Shown: positions 1-11,824, counted from the stretch's first letter. The stretch is DNA of 64,000 bases from Mycolicibacterium fluoranthenivorans (GCF_011758805.1 NZ_JAANOW010000001.1:2356001-2420000); one strand, 5' to 3'. Translations and numbers: made by a program. Notes: a model not told the origin generated them from the letters alone.

Positions 1-660
1 GGCAGCCCAGCGGGCTCCCGGGCGGCGACCCATCCGATCGATCGGACCCGACACCGACACCGCGGCGATCACCGCGCCGCGGCCGTCGCGCACCGGTGCC
101 GAGACACTGGCGACCCCGGGCTCGCGTTCGGCTGCACTCTGCGCCCAGCCGCGCTTGCGGACTTCGGCAAGGGTGCGCTCGGTGAACATCGCCGACGGCA
201 GCACCGCCTGTTGGGTCGCCGTATCGCTGAAGGCGAGCAGCACTTTGGCGCCCGATCCGGCGGTCATCGGCAACCGGGTGCCGATCGGCACGGTGTCCCG
301 CAGCCCGGCCGGCGGCTCCAGCGCGGCTACACACACCCGTGCGGTGCCCTCGCGCCGATACAGTTGCACGCTCTCGCCGGTGATCTCACGCAGGCGAGGC
401 AGCACCGCGGCGCCCGCGGCCACCAACGGGTCGTTGACATGTCCGGCGAGTTCGGTCAGGGCCGGGCCGAGTCGCCACCGGCCTTCCGGGTCGCGGGCCA
501 GCAGACGATGTACTTCGAGGCCGGCGGCCAGACGATGTGCGGTGGCCCGCGGCAACCCGGTCCGCTCGCACAGTTCGGCAAGGCCGCAGGGTGATTCGGC
601 CACCGTGTGCAGCACACCCACCGCTTTGTCGAGGACGCCGATGCCGCTATCCTGTCTCAT
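1..660 (-). CDS. IclR-family transcriptional regulator, 3' part cut off by window edge
   Basis: The minus-strand frame is open from an ATG at 660 to the window edge (220 codons), so the C-terminus is missing. It begins MRQDSGIGVLDKAVGVLHTV and carries an IclR winged helix (roughly residues 5-65, with CERTGLPRATAHRL as recognition helix), followed by the start of the IclR effector domain (RLREITGESVQLY; TVPIGTRLPMTAGSGAKVLL). It is divergent from leuC. In Corynebacterium the IclR protein next to leuCD is LtbR, which represses leucine and tryptophan biosynthesis genes; orthology is inferred from position and family. It probably binds the 78-bp gap it shares with leuC. Confidence 0.85.
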   Translation of the reverse strand, partial: MRQDSGIGVLDKAVGVLHTVAESPCGLAELCERTGLPRATAHRLAAGLEVHRLLARDPEGRWRLGPALTELAGHVNDPLVAAGAAVLPRLREITGESVQLYRREGTARVCVAALEPPAGLRDTVPIGTRLPMTAGSGAKVLLAFSDTATQQAVLPSAMFTERTLAEVRKRGWAQSAAEREPGVASVSAPVRDGRGAVIAAVSVSGPIDRMGRRPGARWAA

Positions 661-737
661 AGGGAGATACTAGCGTTCCGTATCGTGAGATAGCCAGCCC
701 GTCACGGCAGGACGCCCCAACACGAATCGAGACTGTC
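661..737. promoter_or_regulatory. divergent IclR-regulator/leuC control region
   Basis: This gap separates the two divergent starts and is richer in A/T than its surroundings. GATAC (666-670) and GTATC (680-684) form an inverted repeat with a 9-nt spacer, and TATC-GTGA-GATA (681-692) is a second, overlapping one; further TATC/GATA pairs continue into the regulator start. Such nested dyads fit an IclR-type operator acting on both genes. The assignment is inferred from position and symmetry only. Confidence 0.45.
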
Positions 738-2183
738 ATGGAGCAGACCACGAAGCCGAAGACCCTGGCCGAAAAGGTGTGGGACGACCACGTTGTGGTG
801 CCCGGCCCCGGCGAGGGAGCGGCCAAAGAACCCGACCTCATCTACATCGATCTGCATCTGGTGCACGAAGTCACCAGCCCGCAGGCGTTCGACGGTCTGC
901 GGCTCGCGGGGCGCCCGGTGCGCCGGCCGGATCTGACGATCGCCACCGAGGACCACAACGTACCGACCATCGATATCGACAAGCCGATCGCCGATCCGGT
1001 GTCACGCACTCAGGTGGAAACGCTGCGCCGCAACTGCGAGGAGTTCGGTATCCGGTTGCACCCGATGGGCGATGTCGAACAGGGCATCGTGCACATCATC
1101 GGTCCGCAGCTGGGTCTGACACAGCCCGGTATGACGGTGGTGTGCGGTGACAGTCATACCTCCACCCATGGTGCGTTCGGTGCGATCGCCATGGGCATCG
1201 GCACATCGGAGGTCGAGCATGTGCTGGCCACCCAGACGCTTCCGCTCAAACCTTTCAAGACCATGGCGGTCAACGTCGACGGTGTGTTGCCCCCCGGCGT
1301 GAGCGCGAAAGACATCATCCTGGCGGTCATCGCGAAGATCGGCACCGGTGGCGGACAGGGGCATGTCATCGAATACCGGGGTAGCGCCATCGAATCGCTG
1401 TCGATGGAGGGCCGGATGACGATCTGCAACATGAGTATCGAAGCCGGTGCGCGGGCGGGCATGGTCGCGCCCGACGAGACCACCTACGAATTCCTCAAGG
1501 GTCGTCCGCACGCCCCGACCGGTGCCGACTGGGATGCCGCGGTGGCGGCCTGGAGTCGGTTACACACCGACGAGGGCGCCGAATTCGACACCGAGGTGTA
1601 CCTGGATGCCTCGACGCTCAGCCCGTTCGTCACCTGGGGCACCAACCCCGGGCAGGGCGTTCCGCTGTCGGCCACCGTGCCGGACCCCGAGCTGATGTCG
1701 GGTGACGATGAGCGTCAGGCTGCGGAAAAGGCATTGGAGTACATGGGCCTTCGGGCGGGTACCCCGATGCGCGAGGTGGCCGTGGACACCGTGTTCGTCG
1801 GATCGTGCACCAACGGGCGAATCGAGGATCTGCGGGTGGTGGCCGAGATCCTGGACGGCCGCCGGGTCGCCGACGGAGTGCGCATGCTCGTCGTCCCGGG
1901 ATCCATGCGGGTGCGCGCACAAGCCGAATCCGAAGGCCTGGGGGCGATCTTCACCGCCGCCGGTGCCGAGTGGCGGCAGGCGGGCTGTTCGATGTGTCTG
2001 GGCATGAATCCCGATCAGCTCGCGCCGGGGGAGCGTTGCGCATCCACCTCCAACCGAAATTTCGAAGGCCGTCAAGGTAAGGGCGGGCGCACCCATCTGG
2101 TGTCGCCGGCCGTCGCCGCCGCCACCGCCGTTCGCGGCACCCTGTCCTCACCCGCCGATCTGCCTGCCGCGCAGAGCCGCTAG
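738..2183 (+). CDS. leuC: 3-isopropylmalate dehydratase large subunit
   Basis: LeuC with LeuD isomerises 2-isopropylmalate to 3-isopropylmalate in leucine biosynthesis, in the cytosol. The 481-aa product has full family length and the aconitase-type motifs: [14 protein letters not shown] in the N-terminal half, and the [4Fe-4S] cysteines in [15 protein letters not shown] and [11 protein letters not shown]. The N-terminus has a short extra MEQTTKPK lead before the usual [12 protein letters not shown]. It starts at ATG 738 with only a weak Shine-Dalgarno sequence. leuD follows after 14 nt, so the two are certainly co-transcribed. Control by the divergent IclR regulator is likely. Confidence 0.97.
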   Translation: MEQTTKPKTLAEKVWDDHVVVPGPGEGAAKEPDLIYIDLHLVHEVTSPQAFDGLRLAGRPVRRPDLTIATEDHNVPTIDIDKPIADPVSRTQVETLRRNCEEFGIRLHPMGDVEQGIVHIIGPQLGLTQPGMTVVCGDSHTSTHGAFGAIAMGIGTSEVEHVLATQTLPLKPFKTMAVNVDGVLPPGVSAKDIILAVIAKIGTGGGQGHVIEYRGSAIESLSMEGRMTICNMSIEAGARAGMVAPDETTYEFLKGRPHAPTGADWDAAVAAWSRLHTDEGAEFDTEVYLDASTLSPFVTWGTNPGQGVPLSATVPDPELMSGDDERQAAEKALEYMGLRAGTPMREVAVDTVFVGSCTNGRIEDLRVVAEILDGRRVADGVRMLVVPGSMRVRAQAESEGLGAIFTAAGAEWRQAGCSMCLGMNPDQLAPGERCASTSNRNFEGRQGKGGRTHLVSPAVAAATAVRGTLSSPADLPAAQSR

Positions 2184-2197
2184 AAGGAGATTTCGTC

Positions 2198-2791
2198 ATG
2201 CACGCTTTCACCACTCATACGGGAATCGGCGTTCCGCTGCGGCGGTCCAATGTGGACACCGATCAGATCATTCCGGCCGTATATCTGAAGCGGGTCACCC
2301 GAACGGGTTTCGAGGACGGTTTGTTCGCCGCCTGGCGCAACGATCCGTCCTTCATCCTGAACCTGGCGCCCTTCGACAAGGGTTCGGTATTGGTGGCCGG
2401 CCCCGATTTCGGCACCGGCTCGTCACGGGAACACGCGGTCTGGGCGCTGATGGATTACGGGTTCCGGGTCGTGATCTCGCCCCGATTCGCCGATATCTTC
2501 CGCGGCAATGCGGGCAAGGCGGGTCTGTTGGCGGCCGAAGTCACACACGATGACGTCGAACTCCTGTGGAAACTGATCGAGCAGAATCCCGGGCTGGAAA
2601 TCACTGTGAATCTTCAAGATCGGAATATCACCGCCGGAACGGTCCTGCTGCCGTTCAAGATTGACGACTACACGGCTTGGCGGCTACTCGAGGGACTCGA
2701 CGATATAGGCCTTACGCTGCGGAAACAGGCCGAAATCTCGGCCTTCGAGCAGGGCCGTCCGAGTTTCAAACCGACCACTCTGCCGGTCTGA
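2198..2791 (+). CDS. leuD: 3-isopropylmalate dehydratase small subunit
   Basis: LeuD is the swivel subunit of isopropylmalate isomerase and partners LeuC. The 197-aa protein has the normal length and hallmark stretches: [20 protein letters not shown] at the N-terminus and [17 protein letters not shown] with the substrate-binding SSRE loop. The start at ATG 2198 is preceded by AGAAGGAG. It ends the leuCD operon; the next gene, hupB, lies 202 bp away with its own upstream signals. Confidence 0.97.
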   Translation: MHAFTTHTGIGVPLRRSNVDTDQIIPAVYLKRVTRTGFEDGLFAAWRNDPSFILNLAPFDKGSVLVAGPDFGTGSSREHAVWALMDYGFRVVISPRFADIFRGNAGKAGLLAAEVTHDDVELLWKLIEQNPGLEITVNLQDRNITAGTVLLPFKIDDYTAWRLLEGLDDIGLTLRKQAEISAFEQGRPSFKPTTLPV

Positions 2792-2993
2792 AATCGGGCC
2801 TCCCGGGGGCCCAAATCCCGCCCGGCAACCACATTCTCGGACGCCCGTACCACCGCTCAAGTGGGGCAACCGAATCCAGAAATTTTTCACAGCTATGCCT
2901 GAAACTGCGCGTGGCTCTTGGAAATCTGCAGCATGTGGGTTTACCGTGTCCTCTAGTCGGTCCAGAGTGGACCACTGACTTCGGAGGGTTTGC
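2792..2993 (+). promoter_or_regulatory. leuD-hupB intergenic region with hupB upstream signals
   Basis: This 202-bp gap holds no gene. A GC-rich hairpin just after leuD (GGGCC 2796-2800 / GGCCC 2808-2812) has no T-run and is at best a weak terminator. A possible hupB promoter is TTGGAA (2918-2923), 17 nt, then TTACCG (2941-2946); the -10 match is poor. A perfect 6-bp inverted repeat GGTCCA-GAG-TGGACC (2959-2973) sits just upstream of the strong ribosome-binding site GGAGGG (2983-2988), 5 nt before the hupB ATG. The hairpin could influence translation, but that is inference. Confidence 0.4.
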
Positions 2994-3683
2994 ATGAACA
3001 AAGCAGAGCTCATCGACGCACTCACAGCCAAGTTGGACACCGATCGTCGACAGGCTACTGCGGCGGTTGAGAACATCGTCGACACGATTGTGCGGGCTGT
3101 GCACAAGGGTGAGAGCGTCACCATCACAGGCTTCGGCGTTTTCGAACAGCGTCGGCGCGCCGCACGCGTGGCGCGTAACCCGCGCACCGGCGAGACCGTC
3201 AAGGTGAAGCCGACCTCGGTTCCGGCCTTCCGTCCGGGTGCGCAGTTCAAGGCGGTTGTCGCTGGCGCGCAGAAGCTCCCGGCCGACGGCCCGGCCGTGA
3301 AGCGCGGTGTGGCTGCAGCTCCCGCCAAGCGGACTGCTGCCAAGAAGGCCGCTCCGGCTGCCAAGAAGGCTCCGGCCAAGAAGGCTGCTCCGGTCAAGAA
3401 GGCCGTGGCGACCAAGGCTGCTCCGGCTGCCAAGAAGGCTCCGGCCAAGAAGGCTGCTCCGGTCAAGAAGGCCGTGGCGACCAAGGCTGCTCCGGCTGCC
3501 AAGAAGGCTCCGGCCAAGAAGGCCGCTCCGGTCAAGAAGGCCGTCGCGGTGAAGAAGGCTGCCCCGGTCAAGAAGGCCGCTCCGGTCAAGAAGGCCGCTC
3601 CGGTCAAGAAGGTCGTCGCCAAGGCTCCGGCCAAGAAGGCTCCGGCCAAGAAGGCTGCTCCGGTCAAGCGCGGCCGCAAGTAG
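2994..3683 (+). CDS. hupB: mycobacterial histone-like DNA-binding protein HupB (HU / MDP1)
   Basis: The 229-aa protein fuses a bacterial HU domain (about residues 1-90; [14 protein letters not shown] at the start, [20 protein letters not shown] as the DNA-binding arm) to a long Lys/Ala/Pro-rich tail resembling histone H1 ([11 protein letters not shown] repeats). This architecture is specific to mycobacteria and relatives, where HupB compacts the nucleoid, binds DNA and RNA and affects growth and iron storage. The tail is coded by a near-perfect 69-bp tandem repeat listed separately. The ATG at 2994 has a strong GGAGGG ribosome-binding site. A clear terminator follows the gene. The tail length is likely to vary between strains. 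Confidence 0.97.
   Translation: MNKAELIDALTAKLDTDRRQATAAVENIVDTIVRAVHKGESVTITGFGVFEQRRRAARVARNPRTGETVKVKPTSVPAFRPGAQFKAVVAGAQKLPADGPAVKRGVAAAPAKRTAAKKAAPAAKKAPAKKAAPVKKAVATKAAPAAKKAPAKKAAPVKKAVATKAAPAAKKAPAKKAAPVKKAVAVKKAAPVKKAAPVKKAAPVKKVVAKAPAKKAPAKKAAPVKRGRK
3351..3557 (+). repeat. 69-bp tandem repeat inside the hupB tail (about 3 copies)
   Basis: Copies run 3351-3419, 3420-3488 and 3489-3557. The first two appear base-identical and the third differs at only a few positions, mostly silent or near its end. Each unit codes 23 residues ([23 protein letters not shown]). Synonymous sites are conserved, so the repeat is young or homogenised rather than simply selected at protein level. It is followed by shorter AAPVKK repeats up to about 3610. 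Confidence 0.9.
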
Positions 3684-3705
3684 CGAGAACTTCTCTCAAC
3701 ACGAC

Positions 3706-3736
3706 AACGCCGTGGATCCTCGCGATCCACGGCGTT
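3706..3736. terminator. bidirectional intrinsic terminator between hupB and mutT1
   Basis: A perfect 13-bp stem, AACGCCGTGGATC (3706-3718) against GATCCACGGCGTT (3724-3736), closes a 5-nt loop CTCGC and is followed on the plus strand by a short T-run. It lies between the convergent hupB and mutT1 genes, so it can serve both strands. Confidence 0.88.
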
Positions 3737-3764
3737 TTCGCGTCCGTGTGTCTAGTCTGAGACC

Positions 3765-4703
3765 TCAGTCATCGCTGGCGAGCGGGCTGCCGATATGGTC
3801 GGCGGCCACCAAGCGTTCGTCGGCCAGGGACAGGACCCAGGTGCTGCCTTTGCGATTCCGTGACTTGTCAGGTTTGACGCCATCGCGCTCGCACCACCAT
3901 GCGATCAGGTCCGGAATCACCTTGCCCTGGGTGCAGATCACCGGAGTGCCGCCGGCAGCGGAGGACTCGTTGGCGATCTCCAGCACGCGGGAGCGGCCGG
4001 GGCCGCGGCGGTCGCTGTAGGCCTCCTCGGTGAGTGTCGGCTCGTCGTCGACCGGCACACCGAGTTCCTCGGCCAGGGGAGTGAGTGTCTGATGACAACG
4101 GGTCCGCGGCGCGGCGAAAAGGCGATCGCCGCCGAAGGCAAGCAACTGTCCCACCAGTGATTCGGCCTGTGCGCGACCGTGCTTGTCCAGCGGGCGCTCC
4201 CGGTCGTCGCCCTTGTACCGGGACCGCCTGCCCGCCCGCCCGTGCCGGACGATCAGCACCGTGCTGGTGTGTGCCGGCACTTTGGTGAAGCGTCGCAGCA
4301 CCTTCCGGTCATGGGGGTAGTGCAGACGTTCCAGTGCCTCGGCGGCCGGAAGCCAGAGCAGTTGATCGACCTCATCATTGGGGATGAATTCCCCGTCGAG
4401 CGTGCGCGCCGCCCAGTACTGCACCTTCTTGGTGTCCTCGACGACCGGGTAGGTCACCGCGGCGAGCCGCCGGCCGAGTTGGCAGGCGTACCCGGTCTCT
4501 TCGAGGATCTCCCGCACGGCGGTCACCGGTTCCGTCTCACCCGGGTCGACCTTGCCCTTGGGTAGTGACCAGTCGTCGTAGCGGGGCCGGTGCACGACGG
4601 CGACCTCGACCGAGGGCACACCGTCGGCGCGCACACCGCTTTCCCGCCACAGCACCGCGCCCGCCGCGTAGATCGTCGTCGGGCGGGTCACCGTGTTCTG
4701 CAC
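3765..4703 (-). CDS. mutT1: MutT1: Nudix hydrolase fused to histidine-phosphatase domain
   Basis: The 312-aa protein has an N-terminal Nudix domain with an intact box ([13 protein letters not shown] then REILEETGY, about residues 50-72) and a C-terminal phosphoglycerate-mutase-like domain with the RHG motif (LIVRHGRAG, about 150-158). This fusion is the mycobacterial MutT1, which turns 8-oxo-dGTP/8-oxo-GTP into the diphosphate and further, and hydrolyses diadenosine polyphosphates, keeping oxidised guanine out of DNA. It lies 45 nt downstream of ppk on the same strand, in a probable fbiD-ppk-mutT1 operon, and ends at the terminator shared with hupB. Confidence 0.93.
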   Translation of the reverse strand: MQNTVTRPTTIYAAGAVLWRESGVRADGVPSVEVAVVHRPRYDDWSLPKGKVDPGETEPVTAVREILEETGYACQLGRRLAAVTYPVVEDTKKVQYWAARTLDGEFIPNDEVDQLLWLPAAEALERLHYPHDRKVLRRFTKVPAHTSTVLIVRHGRAGRRSRYKGDDRERPLDKHGRAQAESLVGQLLAFGGDRLFAAPRTRCHQTLTPLAEELGVPVDDEPTLTEEAYSDRRGPGRSRVLEIANESSAAGGTPVICTQGKVIPDLIAWWCERDGVKPDKSRNRKGSTWVLSLADERLVAADHIGSPLASDD

Positions 4704-4748
4704 ATCAACTCCTGTGGTTCGTGCGGCGACCGGCGCGAGAGGAATCCG

Positions 4749-6935
4749 TCAGGGATGTCGATGACGTTCCATCATCGACACCTGATGGTCGCGCACGGTC
4801 TGACCTTCGAGTGGCATTGCCGTCCAGTGACCGTCGGCACGCAGTTCCCAGCATCGGGTGGCCGGATCCATTGCGGACTCGAAGATGTCATCGAGCTGCG
4901 CGGTGAGCCGGGGGTCCTTCACCTGGGCCATGACCTCGACACGGCGGTCGAGATTACGATGCATCATGTCGGCGCTGCCGATCCAGAACTCGTTGATGGC
5001 ATTGAAGTGAATAATTCGCGAGTGCTCCAGGAACCGCCCCAGGATCGACCGGACGACGATGTTCTCGGAGAAGCCGGGAACGCCCGGCTTGAGCGCGCAG
5101 ATTCCACGCACCACGACCTCCACGTGCACACCGGCCTGCGAGGCGCGGTACAGCGCATCGATCACCTGCTCGTCGACGAGTGCGTTGGCCTTCATGCGAA
5201 TTCGGCCCCGGGCGCCGTCCCGGGTCGCGGCGATCTCTCGCTCGATCCGCTCGATGATGCCTCTGCGCACGCCGAACGGCGCGACCAACAGGTTGCGGTA
5301 GGACTCCTTGCGTGAGTACCCGGTCAGCGAGTTGAACAGATCCGTCAGATCGGCGCCGACCTCGGGGGAGGCGGTGAGCAGGCCGACATCCTCGTACAGC
5401 CGCGCGGTTTTCGGGTTGTAGTTGCCGGTACCGATATGGCAATACCGCCGTATTGCCGAGCCCTCGCGCCGCACCACCAGCGCCGTCTTGCAATGGGTCT
5501 TGAGCCCGATCAGGCCGTACACCACGTGCACACCGGCCTGTTCCAGCTTCCTGGCCCACTTGATGTTGGCCTGCTCGTCGAAGCGCGCCTTGATCTCGAC
5601 GAGCGCCACCACCTGCTTGCCGGCCTCGGCGGCATCGATGAGCGCGTTGACGATCGGCGAATCGCCGGAGGTGCGGTACAGCGTCTGCTTGATGGCGAGC
5701 ACATTGGGATCCGCGGCCGCCTGTTCGATGAACCGCTGCACCGTGGTGGAGAACGAATCGTAAGGATGATGCACCAGGACGTCGCCGTCGCGCAGCGTGG
5801 AGAAGATGCTCTTGGGCGTCTCCCGCTCGCCGAAAGCCGGTGGTGTGGCGGGCACGAACGGGCGGTCCTTCAGGTCGGGCCGGTCCACGCCGTAGATCTG
5901 CCACAGCGAGGACAGATCCAGCAGACCGGACACCTGGATCACATCGCCGGGATGGACATCGAGTTCGCGTAGCAGCAGTTCGAGCATGTTCTCGGTCATG
6001 TCGTCGGCCACCTCGAGGCGCACCGGTGAGCCGAATCGACGCCGGGCCAGTTCCCGCTCGAGGGCTTGCAGCAGATCCTCGTCGCGGTCCTCGGCCACCT
6101 CGAAGTCGGCGTTGCGGGTGATCCGGAAGGCGTGGTGCTCGACGATGTCCAGACCGGGGAACAGCACCGGGAGGAACGCCGCGATGAGCGACTCCAGCGG
6201 CAGGAAGCGGACCGGCCCGGCCGTGCCGTCGTCCAATTCCCGGGCAGGCAGTTCGACGAAGCGGTCGACGTTGTCGGGCACCTTGATTCGCGCGAAGTGC
6301 TGGGTGCCGTCATCGGGCTGGCGCACCGTGATCGCGAGATTGAGACTCAGACCGCTCACGAACGGGAACGGATGTGCGGGGTCGACGGCCAGTGGGGTGA
6401 GGACCGGGAAGACCTGTTCGTGGAAGTAGGTCGACAACCGGTCCCGCTCGTGCTCGTCGAGATCGTTCCAGGTGACGATGACGATGCCCTGCTCGGCGAG
6501 TCCGCGCCGCACCGACTCGAGGAAGACGTGGGCGTGTCTGCTGGCGAGCTGCTGGGTACGTTCCCCGATTCGGCGCAACTGCTCACGAGGGGACAGGCCG
6601 TCGGCCGAGCGCACCGACAATCCCATCTCGTCGCGGCGCTTGAGCCCCGCGACCCGAACCATATAGAACTCATCGAGATTCGAAGAGAAGATGGCGAGGA
6701 ACTTGGCGCGCTCCAACAGCGGTAGCGAGCTGTCGGCGGCCAGCGCCAGCACCCGGGCGTTGAAATCCAGCCAGCTCAGTTCGCGGTTGAGGTAGCGATC
6801 CTCGGGCAGGGCGTCCGCGGGCGAATCCGCGGTCGCCGCGGGCGGCGCGTCGGGGGTGTTCTCGGGTGACGTCCACTCGGCGTCGGCGGGTCGCGTGTCG
6901 GCTTCGGTCATGTACCGATCATTGCGCATCGCCAC
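4749..6935 (-). CDS. ppk: polyphosphate kinase 1
   Basis: PPK1 reversibly polymerises the gamma-phosphate of ATP into inorganic polyphosphate, a stress and virulence regulator in mycobacteria. The 728-aa sequence covers the N, head, C1 and C2 domains: [18 protein letters not shown] near the start, [18 protein letters not shown], and [12 protein letters not shown], which contains the autophosphorylated histidine. The annotated start gives [13 protein letters not shown]; the internal ATG at 6911 (MTEADTRP) is an alternative. The first 40 residues are Pro/Ala-rich and poorly conserved. The fbiD stop is only 22 nt upstream, so the two are probably co-transcribed. Confidence 0.97.
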   Translation of the reverse strand: MAMRNDRYMTEADTRPADAEWTSPENTPDAPPAATADSPADALPEDRYLNRELSWLDFNARVLALAADSSLPLLERAKFLAIFSSNLDEFYMVRVAGLKRRDEMGLSVRSADGLSPREQLRRIGERTQQLASRHAHVFLESVRRGLAEQGIVIVTWNDLDEHERDRLSTYFHEQVFPVLTPLAVDPAHPFPFVSGLSLNLAITVRQPDDGTQHFARIKVPDNVDRFVELPARELDDGTAGPVRFLPLESLIAAFLPVLFPGLDIVEHHAFRITRNADFEVAEDRDEDLLQALERELARRRFGSPVRLEVADDMTENMLELLLRELDVHPGDVIQVSGLLDLSSLWQIYGVDRPDLKDRPFVPATPPAFGERETPKSIFSTLRDGDVLVHHPYDSFSTTVQRFIEQAAADPNVLAIKQTLYRTSGDSPIVNALIDAAEAGKQVVALVEIKARFDEQANIKWARKLEQAGVHVVYGLIGLKTHCKTALVVRREGSAIRRYCHIGTGNYNPKTARLYEDVGLLTASPEVGADLTDLFNSLTGYSRKESYRNLLVAPFGVRRGIIERIEREIAATRDGARGRIRMKANALVDEQVIDALYRASQAGVHVEVVVRGICALKPGVPGFSENIVVRSILGRFLEHSRIIHFNAINEFWIGSADMMHRNLDRRVEVMAQVKDPRLTAQLDDIFESAMDPATRCWELRADGHWTAMPLEGQTVRDHQVSMMERHRHP

Positions 6936-6957
6936 GGCGCATTCCAGTGCGGCGCGA

Positions 6958-8656
<1,699 letters not shown>

Positions 8657-8662
8657 GCCGGC

Positions 8663-9766
8663 ATGGGCGGGACATACGGGGATTCCACCCGAACGGTCAA
8701 AGTCGTTGGCGGCCACGCGAGTCCGGGTGCTCCGATAGCTCCCGCACCGGTTCCGGCCTCGGCCTACCACCTGGCGGCCGACGAATCGGGGGATCTGGAC
8801 ACCTATGGTCGGGTGTCGAATCCGACCTGGCGTCAACTGGAATCGGCGTTGGCGGAGTTGGAGGGCGCGTCCGCCGCGCTGACCTACGGCTCCGGGATGG
8901 GCGCCATCACCTCGGTGCTGCGGGTGCTGACCCGGCCGCAGACCACGCTCGTGGTGCCGGCCGACGGCTACTATCAGGTCCGCCGCTACGCGGCCGAATA
9001 CCTTGCCCGGCAAGGGGTCAACGTTGTCGAAGCGACCGCGGCGCAGATGTGCGATGCGGCCGCGGACGCCGATGTGGTGCTGGCCGAGACACCGGTGAAC
9101 CCCACGCTGGATGTGGTCGATCTGCACCGCCTGGCCACCATCTGCCGGGGCCGCCGAAGCACCCTGGTGGTGGACAACACCGCCGCGACACCGCTGGGTC
9201 TGCAACCGCTGTCGCTGGGCGCGGACCTCGTGGTCGCCAGCGCCACCAAGGCGCTGGCGGGGCACAGCGACCTCTTGGCGGGGTACGTGGCCGGATGCAA
9301 CGACGAGCTGATGGCCCGGATCGAGCGGGATCGGCTGCTGTCCGGGCCGGTGCTCGGGCCGTTCGAGGCGTGGTTGGTGTTGCGCAGTCTGGGCACCGCG
9401 GGTCTGCGGATCGTACGGCAGTGCCGCAACGCCGCGGCGGTGGCCCTGATGCTGCGCGATCACCCCGCCGTCCGGTCGGTGCGCTATCCCGGCCTGCCCG
9501 GTGACCCCTCGCATCCGGTCGCAGCCGAACAGATGAAGCGCTTCGGCGGTCTGGTGGCCGTCGAACTCGAGGACGCGGCGGCCGTCCACGCCCTGGTCGA
9601 GCGCAGCTCGCTGTTGGTGGCGGCGACGAGCTTCGGTGGCATCCACACCTGCGTGGACCGCCGGGCCCGCTGGGGTGACCCGGTCGGCGCGGGCTTCGCG
9701 CGACTGTCGCTGGGTATCGAGGACACCGACGACATCGTCGCCGATATCGAGAGCGCGCTGGGCTGA
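8663..9766 (+). CDS. Cys/Met-metabolism PLP enzyme, cystathionine gamma-lyase-like
   Basis: The 367-aa protein belongs to the Cys/Met-metabolism PLP family (fold type I). Visible landmarks are YGRVSNPTWRQLE near the N-terminus, ALTYGSGMGAITSVL, the cofactor-binding VDNTAATPLGLQPLSLGAD, and the Schiff-base lysine in SATKALAGHSDLLAG (about Lys196). Members include cystathionine gamma-lyase and gamma-synthase and methionine gamma-lyase; gamma-lyase is my preferred reading from recalled annotation of this locus in fast-growing mycobacteria, but substrate cannot be read from sequence. It sits 6 nt after gpsA and 40 nt before ddl, and is not in this position in M. tuberculosis as I recall. Confidence 0.85.
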   Translation: MGGTYGDSTRTVKVVGGHASPGAPIAPAPVPASAYHLAADESGDLDTYGRVSNPTWRQLESALAELEGASAALTYGSGMGAITSVLRVLTRPQTTLVVPADGYYQVRRYAAEYLARQGVNVVEATAAQMCDAAADADVVLAETPVNPTLDVVDLHRLATICRGRRSTLVVDNTAATPLGLQPLSLGADLVVASATKALAGHSDLLAGYVAGCNDELMARIERDRLLSGPVLGPFEAWLVLRSLGTAGLRIVRQCRNAAAVALMLRDHPAVRSVRYPGLPGDPSHPVAAEQMKRFGGLVAVELEDAAAVHALVERSSLLVAATSFGGIHTCVDRRARWGDPVGAGFARLSLGIEDTDDIVADIESALG

Positions 9767-9806
9767 AACTCCCCGCCGCGGCGCCAGCCGGTAACGTCTC
9801 CTGATT

Positions 9807-10910
9807 GTGAGTGCCCGTATCCGCGTCGCCGTCATCTACGGCGGACGCAGCTCTGAGCACGCGATCTCGTGTGTGTCGGCCGGCAGTATCCTGCGCAACC
9901 TCGACCCGGAACGGTTCGAGGTGGTCGCCGTCGGGATCACGCCCGAGGGATCCTGGGTGCTCACCGACGGCCGCGCGGAGACCCTGGCCATCACCGACGG
10001 CACGCTGCCCGAGGTGACCGGAGCCTCCGGAACCGCCCTGGCGCTGCCCGCCGATCCGCTCCGCCGGGGTGAGCTGCTGTCCCTGGACGAGTCCGCCGGT
10101 GACCTGCTGGCCGCCGTCGACGTCGTCTTCCCGGTGCTGCACGGTCCCTACGGCGAGGACGGCACCATCCAGGGGCTGCTGGAACTGGCGGGGGTGCCCT
10201 ATGTCGGCGCCGGGGTCCTGGCGAGTGCGGCCGGTATGGACAAGGAGTTCACCAAGAAGCTGCTGGCCGCCGAAGGCCTGCCGATCGGTGACCAGGTGGT
10301 GCTGCGCGCACACCACGCCACGCTGGAGCTGGAGGACCGGGAACGACTGGGCCTGCCGGTGTTCGTGAAGCCGGCGCGCGGCGGGTCGTCCATCGGCGTC
10401 AGCCGCGTGACGGCGTGGGACCAGCTTCCCGCGGCCATCGCCCACGCACGTACGCATGACCCCAAGGTGATCATCGAGGCCGCGGTGCCCGGCCGCGAGC
10501 TCGAATGCGGGGTGCTGGAGTTCCCCGACGGCCACCTGGAGGCCAGCACGGTGGGCGAGATCCGGGTGGCCGGTGTGCGCGGCCGTGAGGACGGCTTCTA
10601 CGACTTCGCCACGAAGTACCTGGAGGACGCCGCGGAACTCGACGTGCCGGCCAAGGTCGACGACACCGTCGCCGAAGAGATCCGGCAGCTGTCGATGCGG
10701 GCCTTCCGCGCCATCGACTGCCAGGGCCTGGCCCGGGTCGACTTCTTCCTCACCGAGCAGGGCCCGGTGATCAACGAGATCAACACGATGCCCGGGTTCA
10801 CCACCATCTCGATGTACCCGCGGATGTGGGCGGCCAGCGGCGTGGACTATCCCACCCTGTTGGCGACGATGGTCGAGACCGCCGTCGCCCGCGGTACCGG
10901 CCTGCGCTAG
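9807..10910 (+). CDS. ddl: D-alanine--D-alanine ligase
   Basis: Ddl makes the D-Ala-D-Ala dipeptide for peptidoglycan and is the target of D-cycloserine. The 367-aa ATP-grasp protein shows [19 protein letters not shown] at the N-terminus, the [16 protein letters not shown] loop, the ATP-binding [18 protein letters not shown], and the metal-binding end [14 protein letters not shown]. It starts at GTG 9807, nine nt after a TAACGT -10-like hexamer (9792-9797), possibly with a very short leader. It converges on the DUF3515 gene with 23 bp between them. Confidence 0.97.
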   Translation: MSARIRVAVIYGGRSSEHAISCVSAGSILRNLDPERFEVVAVGITPEGSWVLTDGRAETLAITDGTLPEVTGASGTALALPADPLRRGELLSLDESAGDLLAAVDVVFPVLHGPYGEDGTIQGLLELAGVPYVGAGVLASAAGMDKEFTKKLLAAEGLPIGDQVVLRAHHATLELEDRERLGLPVFVKPARGGSSIGVSRVTAWDQLPAAIAHARTHDPKVIIEAAVPGRELECGVLEFPDGHLEASTVGEIRVAGVRGREDGFYDFATKYLEDAAELDVPAKVDDTVAEEIRQLSMRAFRAIDCQGLARVDFFLTEQGPVINEINTMPGFTTISMYPRMWAASGVDYPTLLATMVETAVARGTGLR

Positions 10911-10933
10911 CGCGGCGATGCCGTTGTTGAGCC

Positions 10934-11479
10934 TCAGGCCGGCGGGCCGGGATTCAGCGGCTGCGCCGGCATCACCTGCGCGATCGTGCGTGACATCAGC
11001 TGGATCGGCGTGGGTCCCGACCCCTGCGGCAGCGTCAGCGCCACGTAGGTCCCGCGGTCGACCGCGAACCAGGTGCTCGAGCCGTCACCTTTGACCTCGA
11101 ACCAACTCACCTCGTCGACCACCTGCAGCGGCGCCCCCACCACGAAATCGGCGGGCCGGTCCAGTCCGCAGCGCAGGATCACCGGTTCGGTGTTCGCGGA
11201 CTCCTGCTGCCAGGCGGCGGCACCCGCGGGCACCGGCTCGACGGCCACGGCGCGGTGGTAGTCACCGAGTTGGTCGGGCAGGCTCGCGAGCAGCGCCGCG
11301 CACTGCGGTCCGTCGGCGGCCGGGGCCGGGGCGGCGGCGATCGCCACCGGACGGGGAGCCGGATCGGTCTGGCGGATGGCGGCGAGGCTGAGCAGCACGA
11401 TCACTGCGGCCAGCGCGACACCGGCCGCCGCGATGATCAGGCCCCGAGGCGGACCGTCCTGGATATCGGGATCGGGCAC
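10934..11479 (-). CDS. DUF3515 single-pass membrane/exported protein
   Basis: The 181-aa product has a short cytoplasmic N-terminus, one hydrophobic segment (about residues 13-33, LIIAAAGVALAAVIVLLSL) and an extracytoplasmic domain with two conserved-looking cysteines (GPQCAALL; VILRCGLDRP). This is the DUF3515 family found throughout mycobacteria; function is unknown. It starts at GTG 11479, 9 nt after the AsnC-domain gene, and so shares a transcript with it. Its position between ddl and thiL is conserved in mycobacteria as I recall. Confidence 0.85.
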   Translation of the reverse strand: MPDPDIQDGPPRGLIIAAAGVALAAVIVLLSLAAIRQTDPAPRPVAIAAAPAPAADGPQCAALLASLPDQLGDYHRAVAVEPVPAGAAAWQQESANTEPVILRCGLDRPADFVVGAPLQVVDEVSWFEVKGDGSSTWFAVDRGTYVALTLPQGSGPTPIQLMSRTIAQVMPAQPLNPGPPA

Positions 11480-11488
11480 CCCGCAACT

Positions 11489-11731
11489 CTATGGGGCGGC
11501 CCCGTCGGCGATCGGGCAGGTCAGGGTGCGGGTGATACCGGTCACCTGCTGCACCTGTGCGGCGACACCGTCATGCAGTTCGGCCATGGTGTTGGCGCCG
11601 ATCCTGGCGACCACGTCGTACGGGCCGGTGACGTACTCGGCAGAGAGCACCCCGGGCAATCCGGCAAGTTGTTTGGCGACGACCTCGGCACGGCCCACCT
11701 CGGTTTGAATCAGCATGAAAGCCTCCACCAC
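11489..11731 (-). CDS. stand-alone Lrp/AsnC ligand-binding (RAM) domain protein
   Basis: This 80-aa protein (VVEAFMLIQTEVG... then VTGPYDVVARIG and VTGITRTLTCPI) is a complete AsnC/Lrp effector-binding domain with no helix-turn-helix. Such stand-alone RAM proteins form decameric rings and bind amino acids or related ligands; their partners are usually unknown. The start is read as GTG 11731 (or the adjacent GTG 11728) because GGAGGGG lies about 7-9 nt upstream; the longer open frame is a shadow of thiL on the other strand. It is divergent from thiL and co-directional with the DUF3515 gene. Confidence 0.82.
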   Translation of the reverse strand: MVEAFMLIQTEVGRAEVVAKQLAGLPGVLSAEYVTGPYDVVARIGANTMAELHDGVAAQVQQVTGITRTLTCPIADGAAP

Positions 11732-11824
11732 CGGGTGTCCCCTCCATTCCAGTACATAGACTCGGCGTCGCAGGGACCAAACGTACCGCAGGTCGCGTGA
11801 CTGTTCAGGGTGGAGACAGGTGAG

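Noticed and set aside
155..673. Long plus-strand open frames opposite the IclR gene
   Set aside because: They lack family motifs and are shadows of the high-GC minus-strand coding sequence, which has a clear winged-helix domain.
3307..3552. Repeat array considered as CRISPR or minisatellite between genes
   Set aside because: The units are adjacent without unique spacers and lie inside the hupB coding frame.
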